From contig CAIXQV010000469.1 in the NCBI GenBank assembly GCA_903921605.1, positions 1 through 5,043 on the forward strand: DNA of 5,043 bases, read 5' to 3'. The position numbers were made by a program, and so were the translations under genes. The stretch is from an uncultured Planctomycetaceae bacterium (GTDB lineage Bacteria > Planctomycetota > Planctomycetia > Planctomycetales > Planctomycetaceae). Positions 1-5,041 of the stretch are shown here, one piece after another (the stretch's first letter is position 1; the number at the start of each line of letters is the position of its first letter). Below the pieces are notes generated by a model. It saw only the letters and a program-made list of their open reading frames with translations, made no database searches and was not told where the DNA came from.

Positions 1-797
1 ACACGCTGTGGTCCATGAGTCGTCTTCATCCACACAACATCGCGTCTGTCGACGAATAAGTCTGTTCCGTTAACCAACTCAACGCCCATCTGCTGAGCCA
101 GAAACGAATGTTCGAAGTACGCCGAGTTGTAAACGCCGGGAGTCAAGACCACGGCTGTCGGTGTCGAAGAGCTGGCGGCCGGTGCTGTTTTTAGCAGAGC
201 ATCCAGAAGTCGTTCTGGATAATCTTCAATCGAGGCGATTGTGGATCCATAGAACACTTCCGGGAGAACTCGCTTCATGATCTCGCGGTTCTCAAGCACA
301 TAGCTGACGCCGGACGGACAACGCAAATTGTCTTCAAGTACGTAAATCGTGCCGTCATGGTTACGAACGAGGTCTGTTCCGACGACATGAGTCCACACCC
401 CGCCAGGCGGCCGGAACCCGATGCATTCCGGACGATAAGTCTTGGCGGATTTTACCAGACCCTCAGGGACAACTCCATCTTTGAAAATCTGGCCTGCACC
501 GTAAACGTCATCCAGAAAGAGATTCAATGCGCGGATGCGCTGCTTCAGGCCGGCTTCAATCGAAGCCCATTCGTCCCAGGAAATAGGGCGCGGAACGACG
601 TCAAATGGCCAGATTTTCTCATTGCCATCATTATGTCCGTAGACGGCAAACGTGATCCCTTTCTCCAACAGCTCTTCTTCGGCGTGCCGCTGTCGTTCCG
701 CGAGAACCTCGGCGGAAAGCGATGAGAGACATTCCGACAGGGCCGGATGTCGAGGAGTTCCATCAGAGGTCAAAAGTTCATCAAAAGTGGTTACCAC
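1..797 (-). CDS. Circularly permuted ATP-grasp protein (COG2308 type), N-terminal 265 codons, cut by window edge
   Basis: An open frame on the minus strand enters through the left edge. It was recognised from conserved blocks typical of the DUF404/DUF407 circularly permuted ATP-grasp family: FDELLTSDG at residues 5-13, GITFAVYG at 47-54, a PFDVVPR block at 64-70, [16 protein letters not shown] at 84-99, [15 protein letters not shown] at 121-135, [20 protein letters not shown] at 152-171, and [17 protein letters not shown] at 218-234. The family is about 470-500 residues, sometimes fused to an alpha-E domain, so roughly the second half lies outside. Members are predicted amidoligases joining a carboxylate to an amine with ATP, often beside alpha-E and transglutaminase-like genes in a predicted peptide-modification system; the substrate is not known. 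The GTG at 795-797 is the only usual start codon between the in-frame TGA at 813-815 and the first conserved block. Its ribosome site is weak (GAGAAAG about 10 bases upstream, or GAGG only 2 bases away). Family assignment is firm; exact start is less sure. Confidence 0.93.
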   Translation of the reverse strand, partial: MVTTFDELLTSDGTPRHPALSECLSSLSAEVLAERQRHAEEELLEKGITFAVYGHNDGNEKIWPFDVVPRPISWDEWASIEAGLKQRIRALNLFLDDVYGAGQIFKDGVVPEGLVKSAKTYRPECIGFRPPGGVWTHVVGTDLVRNHDGTIYVLEDNLRCPSGVSYVLENREIMKRVLPEVFYGSTIASIEDYPERLLDALLKTAPAASSSTPTAVVLTPGVYNSAYFEHSFLAQQMGVELVNGTDLFVDRRDVVWMKTTHGPQR

Positions 798-812
798 GTC
801 CTCGCATCTTTC

Positions 813-1148
813 TCATTTGGCAGTGGGAATCGCCATCCTGTTGCGGAAATGGGCACTTCTGTGCTCATGTGCACGGAGTTTAGGCACCTTCCGCAAATAA
901 TCACAATAGGCCTGAACAAAACGCAACATCCGTGCCGTCAAATCCAGACAGCGGGGGTCATTGGCAGGCTGCAGTGAATCGCCGGGTACGAATGAAGCTT
1001 TCCTGAGCCCGTTTACCGCCGAGCCAGAGACGACAGCTTTTGCCTCGGCCGCGATCTGCAGTTCGGAACTATACGACCGAGGTAACAGGCCGCAGGTGAG
1101 GGCAGCAATGCGAATCGTCAGGCAAATCCGCCAGATCGATACGGACAT
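813..1148 (-). CDS. Doubtful 111-residue ORF upstream of the ATP-grasp gene
   Basis: This is a minus-strand open frame starting MSVSIWRICLTIRIAAL and ending with a TGA 15 bases before the ATP-grasp start. I do not recognise the protein. The N-terminus is mildly hydrophobic but broken by Arg residues, so it is a poor signal peptide. Third codon positions are moderately GC-rich, compatible with coding but not decisive. An AGAG lies about 5 bases before the ATG. An in-frame ATG further upstream (1196) would make it 127 residues. It is in the same frame as the ATP-grasp gene, separated by one TGA, and it overlaps the inverted repeats at 841-935. It could be a short leader gene co-translated with the ATP-grasp gene, or simply chance. 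I favour chance slightly. Confidence 0.2.
   Translation of the reverse strand: MSVSIWRICLTIRIAALTCGLLPRSYSSELQIAAEAKAVVSGSAVNGLRKASFVPGDSLQPANDPRCLDLTARMLRFVQAYCDYLRKVPKLRAHEHRSAHFRNRMAIPTAK
841..896. repeat. 8-bp inverted repeat TTGCGGAA / TTCCGCAA
   Basis: TTGCGGAA at 841-848 is the exact reverse complement of TTCCGCAA at 889-896. The 40-base interior holds a small hairpin, GTGC (861-864) with GCAC (871-874), plus another GCAC (853-856) that could pair with the same GTGC. It sits 44-99 bases upstream of the ATP-grasp start, where an operator or a 5' leader structure would be expected, but it also lies inside the weak ORF 813-1148. Function is unknown and chance is possible. Confidence 0.4.
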
Positions 1149-1245
1149 TGTTACTCTGTACAGGTACCATGGCGACAGCGGGCCGGGGTATCGCATTCAT
1201 CGCCGACAGCAACCTCCCAGCTCGATGCAGACGCATCATGACGAT

Positions 1246-1270
1246 TTTCTGAAAGCTGTCAGAAACAGCT
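1246..1270. repeat. Two overlapping, mutually exclusive hairpins
   Basis: Stem A pairs TTTCTGA (1246-1252) with TCAGAAA (1259-1265) around a 6-base loop. Stem B pairs AGCTGT (1254-1259) with ACAGCT (1265-1270) around a 5-base loop. Both are perfect and they share bases 1259 and 1265, so only one complete stem can form at a time. They lie in non-coding DNA about 220 bases upstream of the small membrane protein. No T-run follows on either strand, so neither looks like an intrinsic terminator. Confidence 0.4.
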
Positions 1271-1318
1271 CCATCGCTCCAGTGATGTTCGCACAGCGTC
1301 GCGAGCCCTCAGGTCAAA

Positions 1319-1370
1319 CGAAGAAGCGAAACCGTCGCTTCATGCTTTCGAGACCTGCATTTCTTCTTCG
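1319..1370. repeat. Hairpin with an overlapping outer inverted repeat
   Basis: GAAGCGA (1323-1329) and TCGCTTC (1335-1341) form a perfect 7-bp stem with a 5-base loop. CGAAGAAG (1319-1326) is also the exact reverse complement of CTTCTTCG (1363-1370), giving an alternative 8-bp long-range stem that shares bases 1323-1326 with the short hairpin. The downstream DNA is pyrimidine-rich but lacks a continuous T-run. It lies about 120-170 bases before the small membrane protein start and could be part of its leader; this is inference only. Confidence 0.4.
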
Positions 1371-1475
1371 GCCACTCACTTCCTGATGATTCTCGGCGGA
1401 GACCTTTAGTCTTCGTGCTCTGCCATGTCCATGTGCTAAGTGTGGCATGTCGTGAGTCGCCGCGGTCTTTTCTTC

Positions 1476-1479
1476 GGAG
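1476..1479 (+). promoter_or_regulatory. Ribosome binding site GGAG for the small membrane protein
   Basis: GGAG lies 7 bases before the ATG at 1487-1489. This favours that ATG over the in-frame upstream ATG at 1415, which has no such site and would add 24 residues with no membrane character ahead of the lysine/arginine-led helix. Confidence 0.7.
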
Positions 1480-1486
1480 CCTCATA

Positions 1487-1639
1487 ATGAAGCGTCTTAT
1501 CGTACTGCTCTTCCTGCTTGTGGTCGCAGCCATGGGGACCCATTTTTCTGAAGGCTCGATGAAGTCCGTCTTCCAGACAGCGCTGTTTGTGACGGCTGGA
1601 ATTTCAGCCGTGGCACTCATCACAGGAGCGACCGACTGA
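1487..1639 (+). CDS. Small two-helix membrane protein, 50 residues
   Basis: The protein is not recognised as a named family. It begins MKR, then has a strongly hydrophobic stretch at about residues 4-17 (LIVLLFLLVVAAMG), a short polar stretch at 18-27 with one Glu and one Lys, and a second hydrophobic stretch at about 28-48 (VFQTALFVTAGISAVALITG). This predicts either two membrane helices in a hairpin with both ends inside, or a signal peptide plus one helix. The start is chosen for the GGAG at 7 bases' spacing. The TGA stop is 7 bases from the stop of the convergent sigma-factor gene, so the two transcripts must overlap at their 3' ends unless termination occurs inside a gene. The position next to an ECF sigma gene raises the possibility of a membrane partner, but the strands are opposite and nothing in the sequence shows interaction. 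Confidence 0.65.
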   Translation: MKRLIVLLFLLVVAAMGTHFSEGSMKSVFQTALFVTAGISAVALITGATD

Positions 1640-1646
1640 TTCAAAA

Positions 1647-2279
1647 TTACTCGGCCATAAACCCTGGCAGTGACGTCATCGCCGTCTTCAGGCGTCCCAA
1701 TGCGCGGATGTAGCGATCACTGGCGGCTTGTTCTGATATCCCCAGAACCTGTGCGGCTTCGCGATTTGTCAGTTGCTCAAAATGCCGCAGCGCCAGTACT
1801 TCGCGATCAATCTCTTTCATCTCTTCCAGAGCATGGTTGAGCTGCTGCGACATTTCCTCACGCACAGCGGCTTCGCTGGGAGTCGTCAGATGATCCATCA
1901 GATGAAACGACAGTGACGATGAGGTAGACGAACTGGACCAACCTCGATCAATCGAGAATTCATTGCCCGCGTTACGCTTCTGAGTTCCCAAATGCCGCCT
2001 GTGAATATCGACGAGAGTCTGACAGGTGATCAGGCGGAACCAGACGAAAATTGAGCGAGACGCATCGATCAGAAAGTGGTCGATCCTCTGGACCGCCGAC
2101 AGCCAGGCTTCCTGAAGAATGTCGTCCGCGTCCACTCGACCATGCAGCCGTGGATCCATGCGAAACGTCACCAAACGCCAGAGGCGGTCGCGGTGTTGAG
2201 AAAACAATTCGGCCAGAGCGTTCTGGTCGCCGTTTGCAACACGACTGATGAGTTCCGTATCAGACGGATTATTTGCCAC
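1647..2279 (-). CDS. ECF-type RNA polymerase sigma factor, planctomycete-specific subfamily
   Basis: This 210-residue protein has the two-domain layout of group 4 sigma factors. Region 2 spans about residues 20-96 and includes DPRLHGRVDADDILQEAWL (42-60) and LVDIHRRHLGTQKRNAG (89-105). Region 4 spans about 140-200, with IDREVLALRHFEQLTN (157-172) and the helix-turn-helix REAAQVLGISEQAASDRYI (173-191). The blocks match the planctomycete subfamily Sig-70_plancto1. It would direct RNA polymerase to a set of promoters that cannot be read from this window. The linker between domains carries a serine-rich run, WSSSSTSSSLS (114-124). The GTG at 2277-2279 is chosen because AGGGGAG sits 5 bases before it. 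A second in-frame GTG at 2322-2324 would add 15 residues but has no comparable ribosome site. No classical anti-sigma gene is adjacent; neighbours are the convergent small membrane protein and the divergent zinc-ribbon/RDD protein. Confidence 0.93.
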   Translation of the reverse strand: MANNPSDTELISRVANGDQNALAELFSQHRDRLWRLVTFRMDPRLHGRVDADDILQEAWLSAVQRIDHFLIDASRSIFVWFRLITCQTLVDIHRRHLGTQKRNAGNEFSIDRGWSSSSTSSSLSFHLMDHLTTPSEAAVREEMSQQLNHALEEMKEIDREVLALRHFEQLTNREAAQVLGISEQAASDRYIRALGRLKTAMTSLPGFMAE

Positions 2280-2284
2280 AAAAA

Positions 2285-2291
2285 CTCCCCT
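2285..2291 (-). promoter_or_regulatory. Ribosome binding site AGGGGAG deciding the sigma-factor start
   Basis: On the minus strand AGGGGAG is followed by five T and then the GTG start at 2277-2279. It is the strongest Shine-Dalgarno-like site in the window and is the reason for preferring the 210-residue form over the 225-residue form. Confidence 0.7.
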
Positions 2292-2326
2292 GTCCGACCG
2301 TTCTGCTGGCCAACCTTTGACCACGT

Positions 2327-2347
2327 CAGAACTCTAACAGAGTCCTG
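2327..2347. repeat. Hairpin upstream of the sigma-factor gene
   Basis: CAGAACTCT (2327-2335) and AGAGTCCTG (2339-2347) pair at 8 of 9 positions around a 3-base loop, with one A-C mismatch. It lies just upstream of the alternative GTG at 2322-2324 and 48 bases upstream of the preferred start, so it could be an operator or a leader stem-loop of the sigma gene. No T-run follows. Confidence 0.35.
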
Positions 2348-2624
2348 AACTGGACCAAGTAATTCCCGGCAGAATACGTGCTGCTCTGAAAATCTGAGAC
2401 AAGAACATTGGCCAGTCTCAGGCATCATAGCCGCGATAATCGCCAATTGAGCGGGCTGCAGCGACAGGTTCACCGTTACTTAAGAGCAGAGAATGCTGTT
2501 CACGAGCGCCGGACCGAAAAAAAGTCTCCCCTGCGGTTTCTTTCGGCGGTATGTTGTTCGGGAATGCGGGTCTGGTAGATTTCACGTCCTGGCAGAATGC
2601 TCCGAACGAGACTTTGCCGATCCG

Positions 2625-2652
2625 GTACAAGATGCCCTGTACGATTCAGGGC
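2625..2652 (+). repeat. Two overlapping hairpins upstream of the zinc-ribbon/RDD gene
   Basis: GTACA (2625-2629) can pair with TGTAC (2638-2642) around an 8-base loop, and GCCCTG (2634-2639) can pair perfectly with CAGGGC (2647-2652) around a 7-base loop. The two share bases 2638-2639, so they exclude each other. They end 137 bases before the ATG at 2790 and would be in the leader if the promoter lies further upstream. No T-run follows the second stem, so a simple intrinsic attenuator is not supported. Confidence 0.35.
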
Positions 2653-2789
2653 CGCGTCCTCTGGTGGTTTCTGGCGAACTTTGGGCTCAGGTCAACCTTT
2701 TGCTCGACGATCGCCTTTGCACCACCAGAATAGCGAAATAGTAGAAGCAATTGCCCCCAAACGGCGAAACGAGCCGGGCGAGATTGAAT

Positions 2790-4649
2790 ATGCCGATCAA
2801 GGTACGATGTGAAGGTTGTCAAACGGTCCTGAATGTGCCGGATCAGGCCGCCGGCAAAGCTGTAAAATGCAAGCAGTGTGGCGGCCGGGTTCTTGTCCCC
2901 GGAGGTGAGTCCGAGGCTGCTGCCCCAGCGCGACCACGTCCGAAGAGCAGACCAAAAGCCGTATCCGAAGATCCCGACGATGTTCTGTTTGGCGTCGATC
3001 TGAACAGAGCTGAAGATACCAATCGCCGAATTTGTCCTGGGTGTGCTCGTCCAGTCCGAGAAGAAGACATCGACTGTCCGAAGTGTGGTGTGACGATCGC
3101 AACCGGAGCACTCAGTGAAAGGCAACGACTGAAGATCGCTCGGAAAGGACCGCCACCGGCGGAATTCTATGGAGTGGTCTGGGGCAATGGCTGGAAGTTT
3201 CTGAAAAAGCACTGGCATTTCGGAGTCCAGACTGCGATGGTCTGGACAACATGCCTGTCCATGGCACTCACCTGCCTGTTCGCCCTGGGATACTATGTCT
3301 CGAATCGAACGGCAGCTCTGGAAGCAATGGTCGCGGCCGACACGACCAACATCAAGATAGAAGGCAACTCGGTTGTCATTACCGTTCCGGATGAAAAGGG
3401 CTCGAAAGTTTTATACGACGGCACCTACTACACGACCACCAAGTCTGTCACCAGATTACCGATTCCTCGACTGATGGCCCAGCGCGAACCACCAGCATTG
3501 TTCTGGACAGGCATGACCCTCGTCTTCCAGTTGGGTTTCGGTGGCTGGGCGTGGACTCTCGCCACAACGATTGCCGGTGTCACCATGGCTGGTGAGAAAA
3601 AGGTCAAACGCTTTACGCTGGACTTCTTTGGCAACCTGACCATGGGTTTCCGCTTCTACGTCTGGCCCGTGATTTTGACGCTGCCGTTGTTCCTGATCGC
3701 CGTGGCCATCGGATTCGTCAACATTCAGGCCGCTCTGATCGTCGGTGGTCTCGTCATGGTCATCCCGCTGCTCGTGCTGCCGGCGGCAGTCGTCCATATG
3801 GCTCAGAAGTACACTCATCGAGCCTGGTTGCTGACCTGGATGCTGCGCGACTTTGGAAAGACGATCGGTCCCTCCATGTACGTCTTCGCCATGAACCTGT
3901 TTCTCGTCCTCCTGGTTCCGATTGTGGTTTCCGTTGCCGGAGCAATCATGCAGGCACGAATTTCGATCTGGCTGCTGACTCAGGAGGCGGCCGCTCTGGA
4001 GTGGCTCAAAGCAAACTTCATGGATTTTGGAGAAGGCAATCTGCGTTTTCTGTTCTATGAGATGCCGATCGTGTTCACTGTTTCCTTTGCCTTCTTCTTC
4101 ATCATCTGTGGTCTGATGAGTTTCCCGGCCGTATTCATGATGCGCGTGATCGGCCTGTATGGTCTTTACTTCCGAGCTGACCTGGCCGTGGTGAACGAGT
4201 TTCCTGATTTGGAGCCGGTTGGGTTCGGACCACGCTATCTGGCATTCCTGATCGATTACATCATCATGGGACTGCTGAGCGGCATCGGACAATTTGTGGG
4301 CACACTCTTCGGATTGCTGTTCACCTTCTACGGATGGAGTATTGCCGACCAACTGGCTCTGGGCATCGGCGCCGTCGCAAGTCTCGGCCTGATCGGATTC
4401 TACTTTTCATCGGGAGAATCCGGGGCAGCTCGAGCGACTCTCGGCAAGTGGAGCCTTGGAATGATCGTGCTTCGTGATGACAACAAAGTTCAGACTCGCC
4501 AGCAGGCCTTCGGTCGCGCTGCCTCAGCATTTCTAACCATTCTGACCTTGTACATCGGCTTCATCATGTGCTTCTTTCGAGCTGACAAGAAGGCGATGCA
4601 TGATCTGATGAGCAAGACCAAAGTCGTCTGGCAAAGCGAAACAGGCTAA
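2790..4649 (+). CDS. Double zinc-ribbon, multi-helix membrane protein with C-terminal RDD domain
   Basis: A 619-residue protein. Zinc ribbon 1 is CEGC (7-10) with CKQC (27-30) in the style VRCEGCQTVLNVPDQAAGK, common at planctomycete N-termini. A Pro/Arg/Ala-rich linker follows (40-60), then zinc ribbon 2, CPGC (82-85) with CPKC (96-99). The membrane part has about six helices near 145-169, 240-266, 290-310, 313-335, 363-387 and 427-450; a 65-70 residue polar stretch at about 171-236 is probably outside the membrane. The C-terminal RDD domain has GPRYLAFLIDYIIMG (480-494), ATLGKWSLGMIVLRDDNK (549-566) and KKAMHDLMSKTKVV (600-613), with three more helices. RDD domains are widespread and mostly uncharacterised, some linked to ion transport; the substrate here is unknown. 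The ATG at 2790 is preferred because zinc ribbon 1 then starts at the N-terminus; a TTG at 2751 would add 13 unremarkable residues. The ribosome site is weak (GCGAG, 7 bases upstream). The gene is divergent from the sigma factor and probably monocistronic. Confidence 0.9.
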   Translation: MPIKVRCEGCQTVLNVPDQAAGKAVKCKQCGGRVLVPGGESEAAAPARPRPKSRPKAVSEDPDDVLFGVDLNRAEDTNRRICPGCARPVREEDIDCPKCGVTIATGALSERQRLKIARKGPPPAEFYGVVWGNGWKFLKKHWHFGVQTAMVWTTCLSMALTCLFALGYYVSNRTAALEAMVAADTTNIKIEGNSVVITVPDEKGSKVLYDGTYYTTTKSVTRLPIPRLMAQREPPALFWTGMTLVFQLGFGGWAWTLATTIAGVTMAGEKKVKRFTLDFFGNLTMGFRFYVWPVILTLPLFLIAVAIGFVNIQAALIVGGLVMVIPLLVLPAAVVHMAQKYTHRAWLLTWMLRDFGKTIGPSMYVFAMNLFLVLLVPIVVSVAGAIMQARISIWLLTQEAAALEWLKANFMDFGEGNLRFLFYEMPIVFTVSFAFFFIICGLMSFPAVFMMRVIGLYGLYFRADLAVVNEFPDLEPVGFGPRYLAFLIDYIIMGLLSGIGQFVGTLFGLLFTFYGWSIADQLALGIGAVASLGLIGFYFSSGESGAARATLGKWSLGMIVLRDDNKVQTRQQAFGRAASAFLTILTLYIGFIMCFFRADKKAMHDLMSKTKVVWQSETG

Positions 4650-4688
4650 TCAACGATTTCACACCTATCCGAGGTGGCAGGGAGCAAT

Positions 4689-4710
4689 CCGGCCATGCTT
4701 ACATGGTCGG
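4689..4710 (+). terminator. Hairpin in the convergent 3' region, possible terminator
   Basis: CCGGCCATG (4689-4697) and CATGGTCGG (4702-4710) pair at all nine positions, including one G-U, around a 4-base loop CTTA. It lies 40 bases after the RDD-protein stop and 26 bases before the stop of the convergent cysteine-cluster gene. A TTTT run occurs only at 4724-4727, 13 bases after the stem, so it is not a textbook intrinsic terminator on the plus strand. No T-run is next to it on the minus strand either. Location and stem strength make a transcription stop plausible. Confidence 0.45.
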
Positions 4711-4735
4711 GGGCTTTGGATCGTTTTAAAACAGC

Positions 4736-5041
4736 TTAATCAAGGCCTTCATCCCACCGTGACAGGCGGCAGAGATCACTGTTGATCTGAAAGTCGCGGC
4801 ATGCCTGGGGACGCAGTTCGTAGTGCCGACACAAACGCGTCCCGGGATTGAGCCAGACACATGGCAGCAGATCAAAATGCTGATCGGCAGCCACTCGTTG
4901 TCGAACCGGCAGCAGCAGCTCCTCGGGAACTCCCAGAGCTGCCTCTTCACCGGGCTGAAAAGGCGGAATTGGTGTTCTCATGCAGCATGCCGCGCAATCG
5001 TTGCAGGACTGGATCACCGGCAGGTTCACGCCATTATTCAT
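4736..5041 (-). CDS. YkgJ-family cysteine-cluster protein (putative metal-binding)
   Basis: This 101-residue protein carries the family signature: CNDCAACC at residues 13-20, then C61, then CRHYELRPQACRDF at 71-84, which fits the C-x(2)-Y-x(2)-RP-x(2)-C-R-x-F pattern. C91 is an additional cysteine near the end. The family is annotated as a zinc- or iron-chelating domain on the strength of these conserved cysteines; no enzymatic role is established and I infer only metal or Fe-S binding in the cytoplasm, as there is no signal peptide or membrane helix. The ATG at 5039-5041 is two bases from the window edge, so the ribosome site cannot be seen and an earlier start outside is possible, although the signature lies 13 residues in, as expected for a complete protein. 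It converges on the RDD gene with 86 bases between the stops. Confidence 0.87.
   Translation of the reverse strand: MNNGVNLPVIQSCNDCAACCMRTPIPPFQPGEEAALGVPEELLLPVRQRVAADQHFDLLPCVWLNPGTRLCRHYELRPQACRDFQINSDLCRLSRWDEGLD

Larger units (their letters stand above)
798..1486. other. Gene-poor region between the ATP-grasp gene and the small membrane protein
   Basis: About 690 bases without a convincing gene. Plus-strand ORFs here (747-977, 961-1386) translate to Ser/Arg/Pro-rich strings with no motif or good ribosome site and are treated as chance. The only candidate is the weak minus ORF at 813-1148. The stretch must carry the promoter of the ATP-grasp gene (minus) and of the small membrane protein (plus), but I see no well-spaced -35/-10 pair for either. 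What it does hold is several short perfect inverted repeats, at 841-896, 871-935, 1246-1270 and 1319-1370, listed separately. Confidence 0.6.
2280..2789. promoter_or_regulatory. Divergent intergenic region between the sigma factor and the zinc-ribbon/RDD gene
   Basis: This stretch of 510 bases separates two genes transcribed away from each other, so it should carry both promoters. I find no convincing -35/-10 pair. The short ORFs here (2493-2741, 2551-2733 and 2597-2812 on plus; 2418-2630 on minus) have no recognisable motif and overlap one another in different frames, so they are treated as chance. The plus ORF at 2551-2733 (60 residues, rich in Phe and Trp) is the least implausible of them, but its ATG is preceded only by GGCGGT at close spacing. 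Visible structures are a hairpin at 2327-2347 and two overlapping hairpins at 2625-2652. Confidence 0.5.

Noticed and set aside
357..725. Plus-strand 122-residue ORF
   Set aside because: It lies wholly opposite the well-conserved ATP-grasp gene and has no recognisable motif; it is a shadow.
943..948. TTGACG on the minus strand as a -35 box for the ATP-grasp gene
   Set aside because: The hexamer is good but at 16-18 bases' spacing there is no acceptable -10; the nearest TATTGT is about 28 bases away.
961..1386. Plus-strand 141-residue ORF in the gene-poor region
   Set aside because: The translation is a low-information Ser/Arg/Pro-rich string with no motif, no clear ribosome site and no hydrophobic or domain pattern.
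2322..2324. Upstream GTG as the sigma-factor start (225 residues)
   Set aside because: It lacks a ribosome site, while the GTG at 2277-2279 has AGGGGAG at 5 bases and begins directly with the family-like N-terminus.
2418..2741. Small ORFs on both strands in the divergent intergenic region
   Set aside because: They overlap in conflicting frames, lack recognisable motifs and have no strong ribosome site.
2751..2753. TTG as the start of the zinc-ribbon/RDD gene
   Set aside because: The 13 extra residues show no conservation pattern, and the zinc ribbon normally begins within a few residues of the start, as it does from the ATG at 2790.
3456..4352. Minus-strand 298-residue ORF
   Set aside because: It lies inside the RDD gene; the His/Gln/Glu/Asp-rich composition is the expected antisense reading of hydrophobic codons.
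4723..4732. Palindrome GTTTTAAAAC near the end of the cysteine-cluster gene
   Set aside because: It is a 10-base AT-rich palindrome with no loop and no second copy seen, most likely chance.
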